Origin: Pseudogymnoascus destructans
Taxonomy: Eukaryota; Ascomycota; Leotiomycetes; Thelebolales; Thelebolaceae
Direction of reading: 5' to 3'
Length of the DNA: 64,000 bases
Assembly: GCF_001641265.1 (NCBI RefSeq)
Contig: NW_020167551.1
Span: 149,493 to 213,492 of the forward strand
Shown here: positions 55,143-63,589 of the stretch, piece after piece
Position numbering within the stretch: the first letter of the stretch is position 1
Layout: every line of letters starts with the position of its first letter
Position numbers and translations under genes: made by a program
Notes under the pieces: generated by a model
Seen by the model: the letters and a program-made list of their open reading frames with translations, nothing else
Told to the model about the DNA's origin: nothing
Databases searched by the model: none

Positions 55143-56162
55143 CTATTTTTCATTGCTAACTGACCACAGATCCTCAGCATTATATTTAAAAATCCTCTCT
55201 ATCAGGGTATTATCATCGCCGCACCACTCCACCACACTTTCCACAAATGGCTTGATGTCCAATCCCTCATATCGTGTATGCGGCCAATCGGATGCAAACA
55301 CTATCTGGTTCGGCGCAACTCTCAGCAGCTCTTTCGCCATAGGCTCCAAATCCAGATGTCCAGCATCTGGGCTCAGCCGATATGGTGCAGACATTTTCAA
55401 ATATGTACTTCCTTGCGATAGAAGGTTGACGAGCGACGTAAATCCCGGGAGGGAGTATGGGTCACCAGCGACTGGATATCCAAAAGTACCGGATAGCGTT
55501 GGGCATCCAAAATGATCCAAGCAAACCTTCACTCCTAATTTCGGAACAACGGTCTCCAATACAGTCGCCGTATTGAGCGGGACATAAAGCTGCAACACCC
55601 AGCCATATGGGCGTATTATGTCCGCATATTGTTGCAAGGTGGCCGTGAGCTCAACTGGATCCATCTGCTGGCTCACAGATTGCAGGTTGATTCTGACTCC
55701 TCGGACCCCTATCCTCTGCCACACATCGAGAGTTAAAGAATTGATTGATTTCGGGTCGAATGTTACAACAGCGCGCCCATTTTGAGGGCCAATCCTGCGT
55801 AAGGCGTCGAGCATGCACGAGTTATCGTTGCCATAAATTGATGGCTGAACAAGGACGATCTTATAGATACCCAGTGTTGACTCGAATGTTAAGGCGTCTG
55901 ATAGAAGATGAGGTTGGGGGGTATATTGTGCCCCTTCGGCGAGAGGATATTGCGTTGGGTCGACTACGTGCATATGGCTGTCCCATGATTTGTGGGGGAT
56001 CTTTTGAAGGAGTAATTCTCGAATAGAAGCTTTCTGTGTCGGGCGCGAGCCGGTCCAGTATTGTCTCCAAGATGATGCTCTGGCTAGAAAGAAAATAGGA
56101 CGCATAAAGCGCCTCATGATGGATCTGGCTAGGCCAATCACAGATATGATCATTCTCTGCAC
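55143..56162 (-). CDS. Amidohydrolase-2 family protein, pyrone-dicarboxylate-lactonase-like
   Basis: Intronless, 339 residues. It is a TIM-barrel metal-dependent hydrolase. The HxH metal motif is in SWDSHMHVVDP, a strand with VTFDP follows, then VRGVRINLQS, LDHFGCPTLSG and the conserved FASDWPHTRYEG with the catalytic-type Asp. These match 2-pyrone-4,6-dicarboxylate lactonase (LigI) and related lactonases that open lactone rings in aromatic or sugar-lactone breakdown. The substrate is unknown. About 45 N-terminal residues are basic and hydrophobic (MQRMIISVIGLARSIMRR) and precede the barrel; they may be a targeting sequence, or the start may be further downstream. It is convergent with the regulator and divergent to the MFS gene. 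Confidence 0.85.
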   Translation of the reverse strand: MQRMIISVIGLARSIMRRFMRPIFFLARASSWRQYWTGSRPTQKASIRELLLQKIPHKSWDSHMHVVDPTQYPLAEGAQYTPQPHLLSDALTFESTLGIYKIVLVQPSIYGNDNSCMLDALRRIGPQNGRAVVTFDPKSINSLTLDVWQRIGVRGVRINLQSVSQQMDPVELTATLQQYADIIRPYGWVLQLYVPLNTATVLETVVPKLGVKVCLDHFGCPTLSGTFGYPVAGDPYSLPGFTSLVNLLSQGSTYLKMSAPYRLSPDAGHLDLEPMAKELLRVAPNQIVFASDWPHTRYEGLDIKPFVESVVEWCGDDNTLIERIFKYNAEDLWSVSNEK

Positions 56163-56813
56163 AATCCTTTAAGAGATATTATATAGAGTATAGACGAGAT
56201 AAAAAAGTTCGTAAAGGAGGCTCGACGAGAATTCGCGTGGCTACGGCATCACCAAGTCTTGTAAAAAATGCGAATATGAAGAGAAAAGAGAATTATAAAT
56301 ATATACCCAATTAGTGCACCGGATAGATGACTCCGTAATGCGTAATTGCGTGTCCTCGGCATGATAAGATACCACTAGCTACGTTGTGGTCAAAAATACG
56401 ATTTTGTTAGGTCGGTAACGTGTTGAAGTCGTTTGCCGCCGCGTTTGCCATCGGAAGTTGACCGAGAGCACAAACTTGTGGGGTTTGTGCAACGTGTGCA
56501 CGGTCTCGGCGGCCAACTTCCGAGGGGAGACTCCCTCCATCACCCGACTTCACTCCTGTCAGCTTCATGGCAGAGCCTACACTGCTGGTGTCAGGTTAAT
56601 ATTTCTGGGCAACTTCACTCTGGTGCCGAATCCGGGAAGATATAACGGATACCACGCGAAGCTCACGTTTTCCCCCCGCAAAATCCGCAATGAACGTTGG
56701 GTCACGACTACCCCACATATAACAGTTGAATAAAGCTGGGGTTGCTTCCCCAACTTTTGCTATTACAGTTTTGGCACATTCGTTTCACATTGCTGCTTAT
56801 TTACTGAGGGGCC
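56163..56813. promoter_or_regulatory. Divergent promoter between amidohydrolase and MFS transporter
   Basis: 651 bp between the start codons, with several CGG/CCG triplets. The dyad at 56451-56524 (listed separately) is the prominent feature. A TATATAAT-like word (about 56172-56181, AGATATTATATAGAG) faces the amidohydrolase start. Shared regulation of the two genes is inferred. Confidence 0.55.
56451..56524. promoter_or_regulatory. Nested dyad with CGG/CCG half-sites (candidate operator)
   Basis: The outer arms are TCGGAAGTTGACCGAG (56451-56466) and CTCGGCGGCCAACTTCCGAG (56505-56524); they pair apart from a 3-base insertion and one mismatch. The inner arms GCACAAAC (56468-56475) and GTTTGTGC (56483-56490) pair perfectly. 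The right arm contains CGG-N10-CCG, a spacing that Zn2Cys6 dimers can bind. Confidence 0.55.
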
Positions 56814-58517
56814 ATGTTTGACATCAATCCGTACTATGTATTCACCATTCTGGTGATTGCATCAGGAAGTATTCCGAAAGGTACGGCATACCCGAATCTT
56901 TGCCGCTACAGCCACTAACTATATTATATAGGATACGACGAAGGAGGGTTTAGTGCCTCTGTTGGATTGAAGTCATTCAAGAATGATTATGGGCTGGTAC
57001 CCTCGCTCTGGAAAAACGACCCATCAGGCCTCGCAGACCGCAAAGCCAACATATCATCGTTTGGCGTTCTTGGTGCGGCGTTCGGCTCCTTAATCGCCCT
57101 TGCTCTCACCGACAGACTGGGTCGATTACGATGCTGGCAACTGTTTGTTGTACTATGGGCTAGCGGTATCTTCATGCAGGTCTTTTCGTCTGGTATTGTT
57201 GGCTTCATGCTATTTGCCAGGATTTGGGGAGGGTTGGGGTCCGGAGGACTTACCGTCGTTGCACCCCTGTATCTCTCCGAGATTGCTCCTGCAAAGACCA
57301 GAGGAATTATTGTCAGCATGTATATGGTGCTGCTTCTCACATTCCTGTCGATTGGTAGGTCCACCCGAAGCCTGATGGTACGACAACACCACTAACTATA
57401 ACCAGGCTTCTTCATTAATTATGCTGTGAACGGCACTATGCCCGTCGGTGCTGCTCAATATCGCCTTGTCCAGGCTATACCGCTCATTCCTGTTGGAATT
57501 GCTTTCATATGTTCGTTTTTCCTGTCCGATACGCCTCGATGGCTAGCATCCAAAGACCGTGGCCAGGAGGCTCTTGCGGTTCTTGAACGTCTTCGCCACT
57601 CTGATAAAAGCGACCCTGCTTTGTCCCTGGAATATGAAGAAATCCAGCAGCAAATACAGCTGAGACAGCAAAACCTTGCTGGAGTCCCAATATGGACAAT
57701 TTTCAAAGAGGTTGCTACGATATCGACTTATCGCAAACGTTTCTTACTGGGCGCTGCTATGCAAACTGTTGCACAGTGGAGCGGAGGAAACGGAATTACT
57801 TATTATATTCCCGAGGTACGTTTTAACGTGTCCATGGGTGATATCTGCTAACAATTAAATTAGATTTTCACCTACGCAGGCGTAGTTGGAACCAATACCT
57901 CTCTAATCACCTCGGGGGCATACGGCATTGTGAAGCTTGTGTTTACAATGGTGTTTACCTGGGGTCTTGTCGATGTATTTGGACGCCGCCGATGCATGCT
58001 TACTGGCCTCGGACTTCAATGCATTACCCACATCTACATGTCAATATACATGTCCATCTTCGCGGACTCCGGCAACAAGTCAGCATCCGATGCAGCCATC
58101 GCCTCGGTATTCATCTACGCTGTTGGATGGTCAATCGGTCTCTGCACAGTGCAGTACCTCTATGGCACGGAAATATACCCCACGCGCATTCGCAGCGTGT
58201 GCTATGCAACAAACATGGCCCTGCACTGGTTCTTCCAATTTGCCGTGGTGCGCGTAACGCCAAATATGTTCGTGAGCCTTGATGTTTGGGGCGCGTATAT
58301 TTTCTGGGCGATAGTCTGCGCTGTTGGATTCGTCCTGCTTGGTATTTGGGCCCCTGAAACAAAGGGGATTCCAATGGAAAGAATGGAGGAGCTGTTTGAC
58401 GGCCCCTGGTGGATGGGCTGGCGTGCTAAGGTCGATTTGTCAGAGGTCGGCGTGGAGAACCATGCAAGAAATGAAAAGGAGAAGCTTGCCAATAGAGATA
58501 GAGAAGTTGTAGGTTAG
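56814..58517 (+). CDS. MFS transporter, sugar/quinate-porter type
   Basis: Exons 56814..56880, 56932..57354, 57406..57815, 57864..58517 give 517 residues in consistent phase. Expected 12-segment fold with sugar-porter signatures: GYDEGGFSASVG in helix 1, DRLGRLRCW in loop 2-3, LYLSEIAPAKTRG, the FSLSD-type PRWLASKDRGQEAL in the central loop, DVFGRRRCMLTG in loop 8-9, and APETKGIPMERMEELFD at the end. The family takes up sugars, quinate or related acids by proton symport. The specificity is not readable. Divergent to the amidohydrolase, so uptake and lactone hydrolysis may be linked, with the Zn2Cys6 factor as regulator. Confidence 0.9.
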
Positions 58518-58834
58518 ATTTCATGTGGGAGTGATAATAGCTATATTTTTAATAAATTTTTAATATTTCTATCTAAATCCTCTTGCCCTTCGCAATTACG
58601 ATCCTCAAGTGGTTCCGGGTTCGCTGTTGATAAGTACGCGCTGGCCATGCTTGGAACTCCGCCGTTTCGGAGGAACCTATCCCTCATTCAGAAGGAGCAA
58701 GTCTTGGCATAAATGGATAATCGATTAAGCTTTATAAGTTGGAAATAGCTAAATGATATGATGCCCAATAGCAAGCTACACTGTTGTGTTCGAAATATGA
58801 TCAGACCAAATTCATATCATAGGAACCGAACCAT
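58518..58834. other. Intergenic, no gene seen
   Basis: 3' flank of the MFS gene, with AT-rich sequence just after the stop (TTTTTAATAAATTTTTAATA, 58543-58562). No coding support. Confidence 0.45.
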
Positions 58835-59362
58835 GTGTCGTTCGTAGCTGACCCTTCCATCCCATGCATTCCGAAATCGAACACAACGTTTGCTAGCAAT
58901 TCCAAGAGCTTGCTTCAATTCTGCCGTCTACCAAAAGTATCTAATGGTGGCGTCGAGCGGGCTGGGAATAATCCAATTCGTCAATCTGTCCGTCAAGGAG
59001 ATGCCACGTCGGCGAAGGATCAGCGGCGAACAAACTCGCACCCCGCTCGTATAGCTCATGCCAAAACAAGACGACTCCGTATAAATGAATACCAAGCAAG
59101 CAAAGCTAGACAGGCACTGAAAGGTACCCAGGGTGGTGAAGACCGAAGTATAATAGCTACGAGCGGCGGGCAGCCAATCCCTGACGACATGGTCGTGGTA
59201 GAGCAATCGATATTGCCTAGTCCCGTACGTGAATTTTGGGTATTTGATCATAGTGGTCTCTATCTTGTCTGTTACGATTCTTCCACGTGGAAAATTCATG
59301 ATAAACATGTCTATATCTGTGGTAAGTATCGGGTTCCAGTCGCGCCCAACCAATCAGTCTGA
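58835..59362 (+). pseudogene. Possible remnant of a fungal transcription-factor-like gene
   Basis: An open frame of 175 codons without an obvious partner exon. The basic stretch SHPARIAHAKTRRLRINEYQ followed by ASKARQALKG resembles the N-terminal region of fungal proteins annotated as transcription factors without a zinc cluster, where a basic H/K/R-rich helix precedes a long C-terminal domain. That domain is missing here. It lies directly before a clearly broken gene. Probably a truncated copy; it could also be a chance frame. Confidence 0.3.
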
Positions 59363-59389
59363 GCAACCTCATCCTTCAACAAATACCTT

Positions 59390-60695
59390 ATGTACTCCGT
59401 TTCAAAAAGGATCCTAGCCTTTGTTCGATGTGCCGAGTCAAGGGTTACAGACGGAACATTGGAGAAACGACAATTTATCTTTCCTTCTCTAAAGATTGTG
59501 ACAAAGTTGGTAAAAGGGCTTATTCATGGCGAAGATTCGAACCCAGGAATCTACAAAGCCGGTGGCGTGGGAGCCGATGTCCAGACAGTCTCCCTTGGAC
59601 ACTCACTCCAGACTCCCAAAGACCCCGAGCATCTACCTCCCAAAAACTTCTGGCAGGCGTTTGGCGATCAACTCAGAGTCATACCTAAATTCTTTGGATC
59701 TGACCCCTCCAAGTTTGGCGCGCGGGTGACCATTGCGTCGATGAGTATCGCGATGATGGCTTCTTAGTTAACAAAAACCTGAACAAATGTCATTACTAAT
59801 ACATTAGTAATGCTTTATAAATGAATTAGAGTCGTACCTTTATTTGACTCTAGTAGAAATGTAGCAAATATAACCTCGTTAATCTTAGAAGCTTTAACCC
59901 TCTTAAAGGTCATGTTAATCTTCCCTTTTCAATAACACTTTAGCTACCTCTATATAGAAGCATACTACCATGAAGTTATCTTCGTTAAGGATTAAATCTT
60001 TAATGTACTATAATGCATTAGTAATGTATCATCAAACACGCAGGTTTTTTTTGGGCAGCGAGCCATGGGGGGTAGCGAGAATTTGCCTTGGGATGAACCC
60101 AACGACTGCCAGCGCCCGTGTTCACCTTGATAACAAATCTAGGCACAACCGTGCTAGCAACAGTCGCGGTATTCATTAACTGGTATATTGTTGGACAGAA
60201 GACTGCCGGAATTATCGTTTTTCTCTTTCTTTTTCTTATGGTCTACTTCTACTTCCTTGTCAAGTATCCTAGATTTCTGGTCGCTATTGCTTCAGGGGCT
60301 ATCACCCACGTACTAATCGTCGGTATGTACTACAACTTTCCGTTTCGGGGAATTTAACACCGTCGTAAATTACCTCTGATACTAATTGAGATATAGAGTA
60401 TGAATTACAGGTCCGTGTGGATTGTAGAAAGGCAGCAACTGCGACGGGCCAGGCATTTTATGAGATATATTTGTTAGCCCCCTATCGGCTTCTTGCCCCC
60501 CCCCCAACATAGATCAGAAGCTAATGCTTAATTAAATTGCAGTATTATCAACTACCTTTGCAGTAATTAGTTTCGCATTGTTGCCTACATATTCACTAAC
60601 TTCCCTGTGCCAATTACGGAAGGTTTTGTTCTTCGCAGAGACTTGGGGACTTCATTATTCCTAGGCTGCGCACTACTCGCTCAATACTCGGCTCA
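59390..60695 (+). pseudogene. Broken BRE4/FUSC (aromatic-acid-exporter-like) membrane protein gene
   Basis: Pieces in order but in different frames: NPGIYKAGGVGADVQTVSLG then HLPPKNFWQAFGDQLRVIPK, FFGSDPSKFGARVTIASMSI (59550-59760), a TAG stop, an AT-rich gap, LGMNPTTASA and TVLATVAVFINWYIVGQKTA then YFYFLVKYPRFLVAIASGAI (60030-60355), a stop, then VRVDCRKAATATGQAFYEIY and LLAPYRLLA (60413-60500), a C-run, and VPITEGFVLRRDLGTSLFLG (60608-60670). These follow the order of fungal Brefeldin-A-sensitivity (BRE4)/DUF2421-type membrane proteins. Stops, frame changes and loss of both ends show it is dead. Confidence 0.75.
59770..60040. repeat. AT-rich insert within the FUSC pseudogene (possible MITE)
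   Basis: Interrupts the pseudogene between SIAMMAS and the next recognisable block. It begins near CATTACTAATACATTAGTAATG (59791-59812) and ends near AATGCATTAGTAATGTATC (60012-60030), so similar palindromic words stand at both sides. No target duplication could be fixed. Confidence 0.35.
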
Positions 60696-61130
60696 CTCGC
60701 TCAGTGGGTTACTCAGCTGGGTGAGTAGCTGAACCTTTTACTCGACTCGGTGAGTGAGGTCAATACTCAGTTACTCTGTAAAAACCCGGTGAGTACTCGG
60801 CTATCACGTGTAAGATTTATGCATCATGTGAACAGTCCCTCATACGATTAATACTGTTTTATGGTTAAGTTAAAGTATTACATCTATTAGCATCACTCTC
60901 GCCATCTCTAGTAAGCTGTGAGAACGAATCATGTATATTCCTCTATCTAAGTACCATGATTATCAGAAGATTATTAGAACGCTATTATCTATTATATATG
61001 CTTAAGAACATCCCTCCACCTTGCTTGATGAGGCCGGCCAGACCTACTAATACCTAAAGTATTTATAGGGTCTTGATGAGGATCCTCGACTGAGCGGAAC
61101 GAGCTATGAGTCAAGATAACTGTGTATAGA
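60696..61130. repeat. Sub-terminal-repeat-like sequence, hAT-type debris
   Basis: 60670-60800 is full of short ACTCG/GAGTA words in both orientations (CTCGGCTCACTCGCTCAGT, GGTGAGTACTCGGC), the pattern of sub-terminal motifs in hAT transposons. The rest is AT-rich and has one copy of the motif ATTATCAGAAGATTATTAGA (60960-60979) shared with nearby introns. No full terminal repeat recognised. Confidence 0.4.
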
Positions 61131-61136
61131 ACTTGT

Positions 61137-61609
61137 TCATAAAATGTCTCTTGTGTGAGAATATGATCTTATTATAGGTATTAACCTACATAATTCTGGT
61201 AATAATCTGGTAATCCTTACTTGTTGAGGTTGCATTTGATTGATTCGCATTTGATAGAGACTATCCTTCCCATCTGTGACTTCTTTTTGCAAATGTCTGA
61301 TGCAAGATGTGTTGCCATAGACTTTGGGCCAGCAGACTTGATTGCAGGATGCGTAAGGGCCTTCGAACAATAAGTACAAATAACACATGGTTCTCCAGAA
61401 AGCCGGTCTGCTCCTTGGTGATAACTTCTCCAGTATTGAGAACTCCAGTTGGTTGAATCCCATGCAATCTTCATAAGGAGTTTTGTAGTATGATCTGAGT
61501 GTTGTTCATACCATCGTGATAGCTTCCACCACTCAATGAATATATCGTGTGTATCCTTAGTCCATTTGACGAATTGGTTTAACTTGCCAATATATTCAAG
61601 GCCTGCAGG
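61137..61609 (-). pseudogene. hAT-like N-terminal fragment with BED-like zinc finger
   Basis: On the minus strand an open frame runs from the solo LTR junction: VPAGLEYIGKLNQFVKWTKD, THDIFIEWWKLSRWYEQHSD, then EPCVICTYCSKALTHPAIKS and MATHLASDICKKKSQ. The Cys-x2-Cys followed by His and Cys fits a BED-type finger (C-X2-C...H-X4-C), common at the N-terminus of hAT transposases. It reaches a possible donor (AACAA|GTAAGG at about 61220), an intron-like stretch with the GATTACCAGA motif and an acceptor (TATGTAG). The catalytic core and dimerisation domain are not found, so it is a fragment. The solo LTR interrupts its upstream part. Confidence 0.5.
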
Positions 61610-61614
61610 GACTT

Positions 61615-61863
61615 TGTAAGGATGCCTGTCCCTCAGTGATGGAAAGGATCTGAGTCGGGCAGGTTACGGTCACATGATAAGAGTTAAGGCAGGTTAGCTG
61701 AGTCAGACCCGTTTCGGGTACTTAAGGAGATTGACCCAACGGGGGTTCCTCTCTTCATCTTTTTTGTATCCTTCGTAGTAGACCTATAGGATAGCATCCG
61801 TTTAGCCTCTGACTCGCACTCTCATATGCTATTACTGTGAGCTGGGTGCCCTGTGTCCTTACA
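61615..61863 (+). repeat. Solo LTR of gypsy family 1, with GACTT target duplication
   Basis: 249 bp, TGTAAGGATGCC to GTGTCCTTACA, the same family and length as the LTR at 2625. GACTT flanks it on both sides (61610-61614 and 61864-61868). This proves insertion followed by loss of the internal part by LTR-LTR recombination. Differences from the 2625 LTR are mostly C/T and G/A transitions. Confidence 0.93.
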
Positions 61864-61868
61864 GACTT

Positions 61869-62205
61869 AATTTAATGAGGATAGTCGTTGAGAAGACGGA
61901 AAAGAGTCTGAGAATACTGTCAGAATCAAACAACTCTGAGTATTGAGATGGCATTTGGCAAATTGCTCGATTATCAGAAGGTTACCAGAAGTCTGGCTAC
62001 GATGAAGTACTTAAATACCTGGTTTTCCAACGCGAAAGGTACTCCAGCGCTATAACTTTAGCAACTCAAGTTCTCCTCTACTCTAGCTCCAGGAACAACA
62101 TATCCTGTGCAGCTGATACCTTAGCCCACTTTTCCTTATCAAACTTCTTAGAGTAGACAAGTAAGAACGCCTCTTTGAAGCTAGAACTATGAGTGGATAT
62201 TTGCA
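61869..62205. other. Spacer with possible coding remnants and intron-type motif
   Basis: Minus-strand pieces such as MPSQYSELFDSDSILRLFSV (61949-61890) are open and lead toward the hAT-like fragment, but the frame does not join it. 61971-62000 carries TTATCAGAAGGTTACCAGAA, the motif found in nearby introns. Another short minus-strand frame (QWYPKSYNFVDNGWLQISTH, ending LELE then a stop near 62078) overlaps the end of the upstream gene. Coding status uncertain. Confidence 0.35.
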
Positions 62206-63191
62206 ACCATCCATTGTCGACAAAATTGTAAGACTTTGGGTACCACTGCACAGGTCCTGGTAATTAGGCCCACTTTCCAAACTGCCTGCTCGTACAAACA
62301 GAAATATTTATGTGGTGGGATAACCTCATGAAAAGTGCTATAATAAACAATTAGTATTGCCAGAAGATTGCTAGGATGATCAGAGACGTACCCTTCCTCT
62401 ACATCAACCCACGGCATATACTCAAAGAGACGCTCAGGCTTCTTTCTCAGCTTTCCAGCCTTTCTCGTATATGAGTGGATACAGCTATCCCAGAAATGTT
62501 GCCACTTGCGGAAATTGGACTCTTCATGGGCCTATCAACTATTAGTATCACCAGAAGATTACCAGATTATGAGGTAGCATACATCAATGTGCGCTTGAGT
62601 TAAGAGAGCCTGGGTGCTAGTGATCTCTTCATCGGAAAGCTCATCCGGTAGAACAGCCTCGTCATTTAAAATATCTCGCGCTGTAACATAAGCTCCAACT
62701 CCAAATCGTCTTCAACCTCAGTATCCTCCCATTCGCTGTTATGATTGTCATCGATTGGAATACTTGAGATACCCTCAAATGCAGCAAGCTCAGACAGAAG
62801 TTGTTTGGGCGGAGTAGATGGTGGGGCTTGTGGAGAAGAAGAGGCGCTAATATTCTTGACTTTCTGATTCGCAATGCAAGATGCATGGGTACCCTTCTCA
62901 GTCCTGTTTATAGTTAGATTGAGGCTACCAGAGATTACCAGTAGGAACTTACCGAACACGAATACGCTCAACCTTCAATTCATTCTGTAGACATGTCTTG
63001 TCTTCAGTAGAGGCAGCGATATACTTTGCAGACTTATATAACTTCTTTAAGTAGTAGCTCAGATCAGCATGGTCAGCCTTGAGTGCTAAGTGAACAGCCT
63101 TCTCATATTCAGTAAGGTTGGAGACGCGGTGGTGAGCTTTGATAGTATTCACATTAGTGGAGAGTTCTTCAGGTGCCTTGCGTTTCGCCAT
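62206..63191 (-). CDS. Unknown small gene, head to head with the H3 variant (possibly frameshifted)
   Basis: A two-exon frame, 63191..62953 and 62903..62666 (phase 2), gives 158 residues: basic start MAKRKAPEELSTNVN, a helical part (LTEYEKAVHLALKADHADL, YLKKLYKSAKYIAASTEDK), a Pro/Ser linker and a very acidic end (SEWEDTEVEDDLELELMLQ). Just after its stop another frame is open: VLPDELSDEEITSTQALLTQ, then introns 62582..62532 and 62391..62338 in good phase, with NFRKWQHFWDSCIHSYTRKA and FHEVIPPHKYFCLYEQAVWK, stop at 62206. So this may be one longer gene broken by a small indel or joined by an unseen splice (for example GAG|GTATCT to TTACAG|CG). A 5'-UTR intron before the ATG is likely. No known domain; function unknown. 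Confidence 0.5.
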
Positions 63192-63589
63192 ACTAAACAC
63201 GTGATTAGCAGAAGATCGCCAGAAGTTCTGGCTATAGAATCAAGATAATAAACTTACTTGAAGTCCTAGTGAAGAGGTGAAGGCGCAAAAGGGAAGAAGA
63301 ATGTGTAGATTGGAGGGAGTAACCAAGGAAGGTGGTTCTAAGGTCGTGGTTATTTTAAAGTTGCAAATAAAAATATTCGTGAAGGAATATTCACCTACAA
63401 AGAATTATTGTTCCAAAAGCAACACCACAACATGCACCTTCATATAAAACACATACCTTTCAACCTCTACCTCTTTTCTATACTCTTCTTCTGCAATATT
63501 CTTCCTACAAACTCACTGTAAGTACACATATCTTTTGATCTACTTCTTTGTCTTGTGTTTACTTCACTAACTCACCTTGATATTAGCAA
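63192..63589. promoter_or_regulatory. Shared promoter between the unknown gene and the H3 variant
   Basis: 398 bp between divergent starts. On the right side a 5'-UTR intron (63518..63586, GTAAGT...TATTAG) ends 3 bp before the H3 ATG. On the left, minus-strand CAAG|GTAAGTTT...GTTTAG is a probable 5'-UTR intron containing CCAGAAGTTCTGGC and CAGAAGATC. A GAATATT/AATATTC dyad (AATATTCGTGAAGGAATATT, 63374-63393) lies between. Divergent histone-gene promoters are common in fungi; the partner here is not a histone. Confidence 0.55.

Noticed and set aside
59500..59560. GATTCGAACCC resembling a tRNA T-arm
   Set aside because: It lies inside the FUSC pseudogene coding frame, and no cloverleaf could be built around it.
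60670..60800. Repeated ACTCG/GAGTA words as a CRISPR-like or telomeric array
   Set aside because: Units are irregular and in both orientations; transposon sub-terminal motifs in a fungal genome are the simpler reading.
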